Shown here: positions 1-7,980 of the stretch, piece after piece | Numbering within the stretch: position 1 is the stretch's first letter | Layout: each line of letters opens with the position of its first letter | NCBI GenBank assembly: GCA_032353305.1 | Contig: JAUCNG010393922.1 | Location: 1-10,756, forward strand | Length of the DNA: 10,756 nt | Direction: 5' to 3' | Source: Cephalothrix spiralis | Taxonomy: Eukaryota > Nemertea > Palaeonemertea > Archinemertea > Cephalotrichidae | Notes under the pieces: model-generated | The model's input: the letters and a program-made list of their open reading frames with translations, nothing else | Databases searched by the model: none | What the model was told of the DNA's origin: nothing | Program-made: the position numbers and the translations under genes

Positions 1-363
1 CGTCAATTAAATTGGTGAAAGGGCCAATTTAATTATTGGACGATATTTTATTATTCCTATCGATAACCCTAATTGAATCAACTGCTCGCAACTGATAATA
101 CCTCTTGCAAATTTTTGGATGTAATTGGTATAAATTATTTATGACGTAGAAGATCACCGAAATTATACAAACACCAGTAATAGGTCTATATTATATGCTA
201 CCTTGAAGCTTTGTAGTCATTTTATGCGTTAATTATTGACCCCCACCTTAAGGAAATGATAGCCTTTAACAGCTTAACTTTTAAGAGGTTCTTGTGCATG
301 TGCTGCATTTTAAGAAACTACATAAGATCATAGATTTTTGGTTGGGCATTGTTTTGCTTATTT
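1..363. other. AT-rich non-coding DNA, probably upstream intron
   Basis: I see no exon, RNA gene or clear repeat here. If the exon at 669 is internal, as its acceptor site suggests, this stretch lies in the preceding intron; otherwise it is 5' flanking DNA. Frames are short and interrupted on both strands. Confidence 0.5.
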
Positions 364-490
364 TAGACGAAAGTTCCGTTCTACGAAAATTCCGTTAGAC
401 GAAAGTGTCATTAGACAAAAGTTTCGTTAGACGAAAGTGTCAATAGACCAAAGTTCCGTAGACCAAAGTTCCGTTAGACGAAAATTCCGA
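364..490. repeat. Tandem array of eight 16-bp units
   Basis: Eight consecutive copies of a 16-bp unit close to tagacgaaagttccgt start at 364, 380, 396, 412, 428, 444, 459 and 475. The sixth copy is 15 bp. Copies differ at a few positions: gacg/gacc, gttccg/gtgtca, aaag/aaaa. The copies abut without spacers, so this is a minisatellite-type array, not a CRISPR. Being AT/GA-rich on one strand, it breaks coding in all frames, and I see no gene in it. Confidence 0.9.
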
Positions 491-668
491 CACTCATTAA
501 AATGAATGGATGGGGTGCTATAGAAGAGAGAGGTACTTATAAGAATTTTTCCATGACCGCCCTCTGCCGCCGACGAGATTTTTTTTAGAAAAAGAAATCC
601 GTTAACCAATCAAAAAGATACGTAGATTTAAATCATATTTTTATATAGTTTCACTTTTTTAATTTCAG
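491..668 (+). other. Non-coding DNA ending in a splice acceptor
   Basis: The stretch becomes T-rich towards its right end and finishes in a pyrimidine tract and tttcag at 663-668, a good 3' splice site immediately before the first recognised exon. No other coding signal is seen. Confidence 0.6.
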
Positions 669-855
669 AAAGGAACATTTATGAACATTACCTGTCAAAA
701 TGTAGATATTCCAGCACTGTCTATCAAAAATCCTTGTTGCCATGGTTATTTATTCAAAATGGGATATATCAAAACAATATGGCGTAGACGCTATTGCGTC
801 CTTAAAGAAGCTTGTGTTTACCATTATTCTGATGTCAGTTCATCAAATGCATTAG
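669..855 (+). CDS. PH gene, first visible exon (residues 1-62)
   Basis: Bounded by acceptor tttcag|AAAGG and donor TTAG|gtatt. It is 187 bp long and ends in phase 1, with one base of a Gly codon carried over. It encodes the leader and PH strands beta1-beta3. It is open from its first base, so translation can either enter from an upstream exon or begin at the ATG at 681. The A at -3 makes that ATG plausible, but the strong acceptor argues that the exon is at least preceded by another exon. Reading through the donor meets a TAA within a few codons (867-869), which supports splicing at 855. Confidence 0.85.
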
Positions 856-2614
856 GTATTCACCATTAATATAAAATTTATTTTATTATGACATGAGGGG
901 GTAACTGGTTAAAAACGTATAAATCATGCAGCCGTGAAATGTAAAAATTGCAATAACGTGCAACACAATTTTTGATTTCTTCTCTCGTGCAACGTGAAAA
1001 ATGGGTGTTAGTGCAATAACGTACAAGCCTTAAGCAAGCTAACGTGCAACGTTAACTTTAAAAAATACTATTTTTCGTTACTTGCAATTCAAATTCAAAT
1101 GTAGAACGAATTAACGTGAAGCGTATGGTCTACCCGGTTAGCTCAGTCGGTATAGGCGCCGTTACTTGGTCGTGACGTCATCATATCGTGATAATAGGGG
1201 AAGGCCACCAGTGCAAATGCTACCAAATTGTTGCAAACTGGAGCTCTATATAAATCGTCGTTCCAGAACATTGCTAAACCGAAATGCTGCTTTATGTATT
1301 AACGAAATTGTGATAGATCAGCCATTTCGTGTTGTGAGAAAATTTGAGTGAAACAAAAAGAGTCATATCTCGGTGCCGTTCTGAAAATTCGAATACATTC
1401 GTTGTAACCAAGGTAACACCGTAGTCGATCAAATATTTTCGATTTTATAGTGAGCCTCGTTCACATGGAAATGTTAACCGGTATTGCAATTTTAATTTAC
1501 TTTGTTTGAATTTTTCAGGCGTCGCCCATCTCCATGGTTACATAGTGGAAGAAGCTCCTCATCTTTCTCGTAAATTCGGGTTTAGTTTATACCCTCCTGA
1601 CACCAACATGAAAATCTTCCATTTTTGCGCGGACAATGAAACAGATATGATGCGGTAAGTTTTATCAGTTGACTTCCTGTTTTAGATTTCCTGAGAACTG
1701 AGAATATCGGTTTGCATAACTTAAATATGTGGTACCTTTTGGGAAGCAATCTGGAACAGGCACTATGTGACAAAGAAAGGTACATCTCAGTCGAATGCAG
1801 GAGAAAGTTTATTAATTTGAACAGAATTCCCTCAAAATCCCCACAACACAGGGAGGTCATTGTAAATATTTCCATACACCAATGCTTGGAAGTTTTGATA
1901 CCTTATCGAGCCAATAAAACTTTTTTTGGCAAATTTTTTCCACTTACACTTTATTTCTATTTTAGGGTTTCTATCATGTATTTCGAACCCAGTATCTTCT
2001 TTTCGCTTAAAGCACCATTTAAAATGAAATTTAGTGCCAACGTGGCAAAAATGAGATGGGTGGTCAAATTATTGAGAGAGAAAAGGGGAAAAGGTCTTAT
2101 TCAAAACATTTCGGGCCAAAAACAACTTTCTTCCAAATATTTTCAACCCTTTTAGGCTTTCAATCATGTACGTATTTTGAATTAACGGTATTGTAACTTA
2201 CACTGCCTGCAAAAAATATAGAGAGTGGGTGGTCAAAAATATTGTAGAAAAAATTTCAATTCATTTTGGGGTTCATTAATACCTAAACCTTATTTTGCAA
2301 ATTTTCGTCATAGGTGTATGAAAATATTTGCAATGACACCCTCCCTCCCTTCACAACACAAAGGCCCACAAAGTTAATTTTGTTTACACTCCTGCAAATC
2401 ATACATTTCCATAAATCATATCGCTGCCCCCTAATAATTTAAATACTTAGATATTTTGTCTCTGTCAATTTCAACGACATCCAAGAAGTGAAATAGTAGA
2501 CTTACTCCAATTACTGTCTTATTTATTTGATGTTATTCATGTTGCAGATGGATATCCTCACTTAGAAAATCTATTGGTAAATGGATCAAAGATGACCCAG
2601 CAAATTCCAGATAA
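669..2614 (+). CDS. PH-domain protein gene (three exons, 3' end complete)
   Basis: Joining 669-855, 1519-1654 and 2548-2611 gives 129 residues and a TAA stop at 2612-2614. Residues about 25-121 form a complete pleckstrin homology domain. Strand beta1 is HGYLFKMG. The basic beta1-beta2 segment runs from K30 to R41 and leads into RRRYCVL, fitting the K-x(n)-[KR]-x-R phosphoinositide-binding pattern. Beta3 is CVYHY; FGFSL and FHFCADN form later strands. The C-terminal helix begins near residue 102 and carries the near-invariant Trp at W109 (RWISSLRK). PH domains recruit proteins to membrane phosphoinositides or to protein partners, so a cytosolic, membrane-associated signalling or adaptor role is inferred. 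The chain stops about ten residues after the domain. Either this is the C terminus of a larger protein whose first exons lie left of the window, or it is a small PH-only protein starting at M5 (681). Loop and helix layout recalls SH3BP2, IPCEF1 and CNKSR PH domains, but I cannot assign a subfamily. Confidence 0.88.
950..1056. repeat. Cluster of recurring aacgtgcaac-like motifs
   Basis: Variants of (gcaat)aacgtgcaac occur at 950-964, 986-996, 1011-1024 and 1041-1050, the last followed by gttaac. The spacing is irregular (roughly 25-35 bp), so this is either a decayed tandem repeat or local sequence reuse. No function can be assigned. Confidence 0.4.
1130..1225 (+). mobile_element. Degraded tRNA-like SINE fragment in intron 1
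   Basis: The segment opens with a tRNA-type 5' end and an A-box match (ttagctcagtcgg at 1138-1150). About 60 bp further on, at 1211-1220, gtgcaaatgc followed by tacc is a weak B-box match. The part between does not fold into a proper anticodon arm, so this is not a working tRNA gene. The most likely reading is the head of an old tRNA-derived SINE. Its body may continue into the open but unremarkable sequence up to about 1350, but I cannot place an end or target-site duplications. Confidence 0.5.
1519..1654 (+). CDS. PH gene, middle exon (residues 63-108)
   Basis: Acceptor tttttcag|GCGTC and consensus donor ATGCG|gtaagt enclose 136 bp. The exon enters in phase 1, completing Gly63, and leaves in phase 2. 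It encodes the central PH strands, including LHGY, KFGFSL and the FHFCADNETD stretch that precedes the C-terminal helix. Domain continuity across both junctions is the main reason to accept this exon. Confidence 0.88.
1655..2547 (+). other. Intron 2 (893 bp)
   Basis: Begins gtaagt and ends with atgttgcag, a phase 2 GT-AG intron. It holds an old direct repeat (described separately) and AT-rich sequence. An open stretch at 1712-2155 has low-complexity, non-protein-like composition and overlaps the repeat, so I do not treat it as coding. Confidence 0.82.
1950..2255. repeat. Diverged direct repeat, two copies, in intron 2
   Basis: Two landmarks recur in the same order. The first is tttaggstttcwatcatgta, at 1961-1980 and 2151-2170 (offset 190). 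The second is gtgg/atgggtggtcaaa with its flank, at about 2054-2070 and 2223-2239 (offset about 169). The differing offsets imply indels since duplication. Similar words (tttgcaaattttcg, gtatgaaaatattt) after 2290 may be part of a third, more decayed copy. Confidence 0.55.
2548..2614 (+). CDS. PH gene, last exon and stop (residues 108-129)
   Basis: Acceptor gttgcag|A completes Arg108, then RWISSLRKSIGKWIKDD gives the PH C-terminal helix with the conserved Trp at the expected place, followed by a short polar tail (PANSR) and TAA at 2612-2614. The exon is too short to be seen as an isolated reading frame. It was found by searching for the missing helix of the domain in the right phase. Confidence 0.88.
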
Positions 2615-3099
2615 TCAACACTACATGTAATAGTAATACTTATTTTTAAATGAGCTTCCATGGAAGAATGCATTTTGATGTTTTAAGTTTAAACGAAACT
2701 GAGCTAAATGACAAATGAAGAAATCACGGAATCTGTTCATAAAAATAATCTGACGCTGGAAATTAACATTATAATACGCCTCATAGTTCTCTAAAAACAT
2801 GAAGGCATGTTAAAATACAATTTTGTTATTTAGAGAATTATTGCAAAGAAGTTGTCAGCAAATCAACGAATGATATTTTTCATACAGTAACTGGTTATTT
2901 TGACAAAATTTTCAAAATAGACTTTTTCTATTTTCATGAACTAGGAAGTCATTCATTTCTAAGACACAAAATTATGTTTCGACTCAAAATGTATTCACCA
3001 ATATTTGGGACATTTTTAAAGATAAGAAAACCCATTAAATCTAGATTCAAAGGCAATTGCCGATTTGGGTCGTTATTTGTCTCAAACATTTTCACTACT
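2615..3099 (+). other. 3' UTR and/or intergenic DNA
   Basis: AT-rich sequence after the PH stop with no coding signal. I find no AATAAA on the + strand until 4113. An attaaa at 3033-3038 is the nearest weak polyadenylation-signal variant, so the mRNA end cannot be fixed. Confidence 0.45.
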
Positions 3100-3640
3100 T
3101 ACTCATCCCTATAGGCACTATAAGACATTTTTATTTATACTCTCCATAACCTTGACCTGATCTAATTTTTTTAGCCTAAATGATCAAATAGTTTTCCACC
3201 TTATCTACATGTACCGGTATATACCGTATTGTATTTTTGTAATTAAATCAACATTTTACTAATCTCAATTCAAATAACATCCACATTATTCCTATATTAT
3301 TATTCGCAATTGTGACCATGACCTGATCTAAATTTTAAGAAAAAATTGAGCATTTTTCAGCCTAACGATCAAATATTTTTCCACCTTATTTGTTTATTGT
3401 ATTTTTGTAATTAACATTTTACTAATCTCAATTAAGATGATCAAAATAACATCCAAATTTTTCTTTGCTGATTAAACGCAATTTTAACGTTGACCTCATC
3501 TAACTTGGAAGAAGAAGAAATGGAACCTTTTTGAGCCTAAATGATCTAAATTATCTCCCTTTTGTAACATATTACCCTTTTCTCAAATATATCTCAAAAC
3601 AGATGAACATAACATCTATATTTCCTGCTTATTGAAATAT
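3100..3640. repeat. Tandem repeat of about 166-172 bp, roughly 2.7 copies
   Basis: The word gacctgatcta (gacctcatcta in the last copy) occurs at 3154, 3320 and 3492. It is followed each time by agcctaaatgatcaaat-like sequence and a tttccaccttat/tctccctttt block. In the first two copies attgtatttttgtaatta and ttactaatctcaatt also recur, then aataacatcc. The copies are clearly diverged with small indels. The sequence is AT-rich and non-coding, probably a short satellite-type array or a repeat-rich piece of a non-autonomous element. Confidence 0.75.
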
Positions 3641-3664
3641 TAATTTGATAAAACAAGTATATTA

Positions 3665-4228
3665 AAGGAGGCAAATATAAACCATTTCCTGATTCAAAGT
3701 CAAATATTTTCATTAATATCAATAGCAGCAACATGAAACTTATACCAAAAATGTTCTCTTATAATTCGCCTTCACAATCATTTAGTTGTTTAAAAAACAA
3801 TTCAAATGTTGACTTAGTAAAATATTTGAAAATTAGAGTGTAGAATTAGTATGGTTAGATTTTATACACTGAAAGCATTTTGCTAAAATCAATATTTAAT
3901 TTTATTAAATTCACTTTAATTTTTATTTGAATGTATTTCCTATTATGTAACTATTACTTCATGTGTCATATAAAGTAGAAACTATATATATTTATAATTA
4001 AGAAACTAATTGATTTTAGTAAAATACCTTCAGTGTATAGATTCTAACCATACAAATTTTACACTCTAATTTTCAAATATTTTGCTAAGTCAACACTTTG
4101 AATTTTTTCGAAAATAAATAAATGATTGTTAAGGCAATTTTGAAAAGAAATATTTTGGTATAAGTTATTGATATTAATGACAATATTTGACTTTGAATCA
4201 GGAAATGGTATTAATTTTCTCTCCCTTA
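3665..4228. mobile_element. Foldback element A (inverted repeat, arms about 235 bp)
   Basis: The left arm (about 3665-3900) is the reverse complement of the right arm (about 4000-4228). For example accatttcctgattcaaag at 3681-3699 pairs with 4191-4209, and atggttagatt..tatacactgaa near 3850-3872 pairs with sequence at 4031-4053. The intervening loop is about 100 bp and AT-rich. The arms differ by scattered substitutions and small indels, so this is not a recent copy. It has no transposase and is best called a MITE-like or foldback element. The outer ends fade gradually and I cannot identify a target-site duplication. A short open frame on the - strand across the right arm is a by-product. Confidence 0.82.
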
Positions 4229-4591
4229 GAAAGTCCACAGTATAATAGATCTCATTTCTTACAAGAAGTGAATTTAAAAAGCCCAAACCATTGATCTCTG
4301 ATATCGCTCAATTGCTCGTATTTAAAGGCCTATGCTTAATTAATTTTTATACAATATTTATTATGTACTATAAAGGTATAATGGTGCTTTGCTTTTAAAC
4401 TGAATCTAAAACAATCAATTTTTAATCAAAATTTTGTATTGTTTTCTAATATTATGCCATGTTTTCTAAAGAGTGAGTTGAGGAAATATTTCATCAACCT
4501 AAAGTATATTTCAGTGTCCTATATTTACAGAACTAAATTTGATAAACTATCGCTTATGGGCCGCGAAATGATCTCCTTAAACGGGAAGTAG
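4229..4591. other. Non-coding AT-rich spacer
   Basis: Nothing recognisable: no splice-bounded open segment, no tRNA boxes and no clear repeat structure. Confidence 0.4.
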
Positions 4592-4816
4592 AAAAAACGT
4601 TCAAAAGCAATTTATTACTTCCCACATCTTCAATTTTTTAGACCCCTAAAAGCTATCAAATTGAACTATAACACTGCAGTGCATGTGTCTATGGAATTCA
4701 AATCAGCATTTCGTATTCGTCGAGCGTCAGCATACAGCAGTGACTGTGTTGATCGATATTTACGACGAATTCCGAAGACTAATTTTCCAGGATTTAAAGT
4801 CCATAGAGCTGCATGA
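4592..4816 (+). other. Unidentified open segment with higher GC
   Basis: One + frame is open from 4592 to a TGA at 4814-4816 (74 codons). It includes an ATG at 4691 that would give a 41-residue peptide rich in Arg and aromatic residues, containing DCVDRYLRRIPKTNFPGF. A second + frame is open from an acceptor-like aatcag at about 4700 to a TAG near 4835, and the - strand is also open at 4666-4863. The core (about 4670-4830) is less AT-rich than its surroundings. This could be a fragment of a decayed transposon gene, an orphan exon, or chance in a GC-richer patch. I recognise no family. Confidence 0.2.
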
Positions 4817-4863
4817 CCCTCTCTATCACTAGACGAATTTTTGTACTCAATTAATTTTTCCAT

Positions 4864-6190
4864 GACTTTTTTATGTCATATTCATGTTATGTAGAGTTTA
4901 TTAGGCAGCTACCACAGTGTAAAGATCTGTAAATGACATTTTTAGTACAATTTGAATACTTGTCTTCAAAATTTAACTTAGCTACTTAGATATGCCATAA
5001 ATATGTTTATATTACATTTATCTTTTTTAAATATTTTGTATCTAGATACTTTATAACGTTATAGTGATTATATTTATTTTTATCGCGATGCCAAAATCAT
5101 AATATATAGATAGAGTAGTTTTTAGGTAATTATAGAAAAAATGTATAATAGTTCCATATATATCTAATGTATTATCTTTCTAAAATTTTGTATTCTGCAA
5201 TTCGAATTCTATTGTATGTTAAATTGTTTATAAAATGCTTAGTCCGTTATTCGCATCCAATATGTTATATATGTAGGAGTATTTTAACTAGATGTATATG
5301 ATGCCATAATTATGAATATTTTAATAATTGCAAAAGATACGCCTTTGAGAGCATGGTATTTTCTCCCGAATAAATCAGATTTGGTACAGATCGGTTCATA
5401 ACTAAGGGAGCTACGAAGATTCTCCAAAAAACCTGTGATTTCATTTTCTTCAGCCTAAATCCCATACTTAATCGAAAGAATGCTCTTTTCAATCACTCTA
5501 AAATTTTGTGAACATTTTCAGTGCGTTTCAATATTTAATTAACTTTTTGTGAATAGTGTATTGAATAAAAAATGAAAAGTCATAAAAAATCACAATTTTC
5601 GAGAAAGGACGTTGTTATTAAAATTTACCGCCTACTGGGGCAAAATAACTATTTGTCCTTTATGCTACTAAGTTGTTGTTAGACAGATTTGCATTAAAAA
5701 GAGAAGACCGTGTTCTCTCCAGTGATCACTAGCAGCGATATGGTCAATTCATAATTAAGTCATAATATGACGTCATCTGGCTGTTTTCCATAATATTGGG
5801 ATTCCCTGTATATTATTTCATCATATATCTAGTTTAAGTACTGCCATAGCTATATAACTCTGGTGCGTATATCGGACAAGGGCCAAATGCTTTAATATCA
5901 ATTTATTATTATACTCTAAGCCTGCTGATTTAATTTATTATGCATAATTATTATTATTATTTTATGTAAATAGCTTGAACTTTAAATGCATTTATTTTGT
6001 AGTATTCATTGCCTCACCTTTCCAGTATTCTCATTTTTAACTGAATATTGAGACATGCGCTTCCATTAAGTAAAACTAACTGAATTTATTTGCTCAAATT
6101 TGACAAGAAGTTATAATTATAATTCTAGGATTTATATATCTATCTATCTATAATTCAACACGGAAAATTGTGTTTATATCATTCAAGAAG
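4864..6190. other. Long AT-rich non-coding stretch
   Basis: No gene or structured element could be supported across this 1.3 kb. It contains simple AT-rich runs, and near 6130-6152 a short tatc/tcta microsatellite. A short - strand frame at 5310-5492 has no domain-like features and is ignored. Confidence 0.5.
6130..6152. repeat. Short (TATC)n microsatellite
   Basis: An interrupted run of tatatatctatctatcta lies just left of foldback element C. It is too short for any functional inference. Confidence 0.6.
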
Positions 6191-6204
6191 TTATAGTGTA
6201 TTCA

Positions 6205-6220
6205 CTTATAAGCTTATAAG
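6205..6220. repeat. Perfect 16-bp palindrome in the left arm of element C
   Basis: cttataagcttataag equals its own reverse complement. The matching place in the right arm has only one ttctaag-like unit, so the palindrome probably arose by a small local duplication after insertion. Confidence 0.6.
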
Positions 6221-6249
6221 TTGACAGTAATTAAATGGCCTAGTGCTAG

Positions 6250-6344
6250 GGCCCGTATTCAACAAACGACTTAAAACTTAAGCTATACTAATTAGATAGG
6301 ATAAGACCAATATTTTTACTTAAGTCGATTGTTGAATACGGGCC
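6250..6344. mobile_element. Nested 95-bp MITE-like element B
   Basis: The termini ggcccgtattcaacaa and ttgttgaatacgggcc are perfect inverted repeats, and pairing continues into cgacttaa with one extra mismatch, leaving a centre of about 37 bp. The element sits inside the left arm of element C. The other arm of C reads agtgctttatcgtatggtc at the corresponding place, giving a view of the site without the insert. No intact target duplication is visible: the left side reads agtgcta and the right side ggtctt. It carries no genes. Confidence 0.8.
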
Positions 6345-6826
6345 GGTCTTAACAATCTCTAAAACACGAGGTTACTCTTCCAGTTAAATGTGTCATTAAT
6401 TGACCGACACCCGTTTCGTTTTATAATAAAAAGAAATTATTTCTTTTTTGTAAATCCTATTTCAGGAAATAAAAAAATTTAAGATGTTTTAGATTCTTAT
6501 AGATTTGTTTTTCTCAATAGAACACATTTTGAATTATATTTCTTCGATAGGTTTAACTGATTTTAGGTATAATCTGCCCGAATGTCCTTTTATACTGCAA
6601 ATATAGCATTTTTGGTTAAACTTATAGCAGAAAAATAATTCAAAATGCGTCCTACATGTATTATGAAAATTAGATCTTAGAGAATCTAAAACATCTTAAA
6701 TTTTTCAAATGGCTGTCGATTTGTCGGTAAATTTTACTGGGAGAGTGAAACGCGTTTTAGAGATCGTTAGACCATACGATAAAGCACTCTGTCAATTGCT
6801 GTCAACTTAGAACTGAATACACTATA

Positions 6827-7196
6827 ATAACAATTATTAGGCCGTTGAAAAGGACGGTATTCAAGCAGGCAACTAGTCTACTGATAGAAAATACGGAATA
6901 CAAAAAATAAGCATTATCGTATTGTTAACCATACTCTTTATCATTAATGTACCGGTGGTATACCGGTGGTAAAAATTCTACGAATTTGCAGTGATGTTAT
7001 CACGTACGTAGTACAGATACAAACCTCTTGTAAAATACTACAATCTTTGATAGAACGTAGTAGGGAATTCTATGAACTCCTTCTTGCTAAGCCTAGTTAG
7101 TTATTTTTAGAGGAATTTCCTTAGAAAAGCAAATACTTTACAAACCTTTTAGGTATAAATTAATATAAGTTCAGCTAAGACCAAACTGACTAGAAC
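6827..7196. other. Non-coding spacer between foldback elements
   Basis: No coding or RNA signal. It contains a short tandem duplication, accggtggtat followed by accggtggta at 6951-6971. Otherwise unremarkable. Confidence 0.45.
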
Positions 7197-7198
7197 TA

Positions 7199-7704
7199 TA
7201 GTTGAAGCCAGAATAATTATAAGATACAATTTAATGTCCTTTTTACTCGAGCACTTCAGTGGTTCAGAAGATTAATTGCTTTCTCGCATTTTACATCGAA
7301 TTAAAAAACAACTTCTTGAAAATAAATTTTTTCAAAATCTATATTTGATTTAAATCATAAAATAAAGAGCTGATTATATTGCACTTTAAATCACTTTTCT
7401 ACGACAATTACTAAGATTATTATGAAGAAATTCGATTTTCCTAACAATATTTATCTAACGCAAATACTCTGTCGTAGAAAAGTGATTTTAAGTGCAATAT
7501 AATCAGCTCTGTATTTTAATTCAAATCAAATATAAAATTTGAAAAAAATATTTTTCAAGAAGTTGTTTTTTAATTCGATGTAAAATGCGAGAAAGCAATT
7601 AATAATTTCTATCAGATCCTGTCATTCTGCACCACTGAAGTACTCGAGATAAGAGGACATTAAATTTTATCTTGCATGGTTCTTACTTATTCTGGCTTCA
7701 ACTA
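7199..7704. mobile_element. Foldback element D, TA-flanked, Tc1-like termini
   Basis: The left arm (7199-7406) and right arm (7470-7704) are reverse complements, with a 63-bp loop. The innermost 40 bp of the arms match at 39 positions (gtcgtagaaaag...ataatcagctct). The ends read tagttgaagccagaat on both sides and are flanked by TA (7197-7198 and 7705-7706). The terminal gttgaag word recalls Tc1-family inverted repeats, which typically begin cagttgaag; this is resemblance only. There is no transposase, so it is a non-autonomous hairpin element. The right arm has a few extra bases near its outer end. Confidence 0.85.
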
Positions 7705-7706
7705 TA

Positions 7707-7902
7707 TATGTAGATGTATGTATGACCAAAAATGTAGACTATTATGCAACATTTTTTTGCTACAAAGTATTTTTTCTTGTATAACTGAATGATTACTTTT
7801 ATATTCAACCTTTTTGTTTATAGTGTTCACTTTTTAAATTGTACGTAATGTGTATATATATGTTATTTGCTCGTTCCTTAAGCCTCACTTCAGTTAACCT
7901 GG
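7707..7902. other. AT-rich spacer
   Basis: No gene or repeat can be supported. T-rich on the + strand. Confidence 0.4.
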
Positions 7903-7940
7903 GTATAACCAGAAGCCTTGTTTATACGCTTCTGGTATAC
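7903..7940. repeat. Short hairpin (9-bp perfect stem, extended to 13)
   Basis: accagaagc (7908-7916) pairs with gcttctggt (7928-7936) around an 11-nt loop, and gtat/atac extends the stem after one bulged base. There is no U-run after it, and this is a eukaryote-like region, so I do not call it a terminator. Confidence 0.7.
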
Positions 7941-7980
7941 GTACACAGATTTATAGAAATTTTGATATTTTATGTTCAGA

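Larger units (their letters stand above)
856..1518 (+). other. Intron 1 (663 bp)
   Basis: Starts with gtatt and ends with a T-rich tract and tttttcag, a GT-AG intron in phase 1. It contains a region with recurring aacgtgcaac-like words (about 950-1056) and a decayed tRNA-like SINE head (about 1130-1225). No coding sequence is supported inside it. Confidence 0.8.
6194..6824. mobile_element. Foldback element C, TA-flanked, with an inserted smaller element
   Basis: The ends are tagtgtattca...tgaatacacta, each flanked by TA (6192-6193 and 6825-6826), which fits the TA target duplication of Tc1/mariner-type transposons. The left arm is 6194-6249 plus 6345 to about 6556, and the right arm is about 6616-6824. 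Paired landmarks include agttgacag at 6218-6226, the atctctaaaac block at 6354-6364, and a 23-bp identity (atttaagatgttttagat core) at 6477-6499. The left arm is interrupted at 6250-6344 by a 95-bp palindromic element that is absent from the right arm. No transposase is encoded, so this is a non-autonomous element. The centre (about 6557-6615) pairs only weakly. Confidence 0.8.

Noticed and set aside
364-490. CRISPR array
   Set aside because: The units abut with no spacers, vary in sequence and sit in a eukaryotic intron-like setting.
1166-1351. 61-codon open frame in intron 1
   Set aside because: It starts inside the tRNA-like fragment, has no splice support joining it to the PH frame, and would interrupt the PH domain.
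1582-1875. Antisense open frame across the middle PH exon
   Set aside because: Antisense to a supported exon; its sequence has no recognisable domain.
1712-2155. 147-codon open frame in intron 2
   Set aside because: It lies wholly between consensus splice sites of the PH gene, overlaps a diverged direct repeat, and shows no domain or compositional sign of a real protein.
4113-4118. Polyadenylation signal of the PH gene
   Set aside because: It is the first AATAAA on the + strand, but 1.5 kb past the stop and inside a mobile element, so it cannot be assigned without transcript data.
4059-4286. Antisense open frame in foldback element A
   Set aside because: It coincides with the right arm of an AT-rich inverted repeat; the imperfect left arm does not keep the frame.
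7903-7940. Rho-independent terminator
   Set aside because: The hairpin is real, but there is no T-run after it and the region is eukaryotic non-coding DNA.
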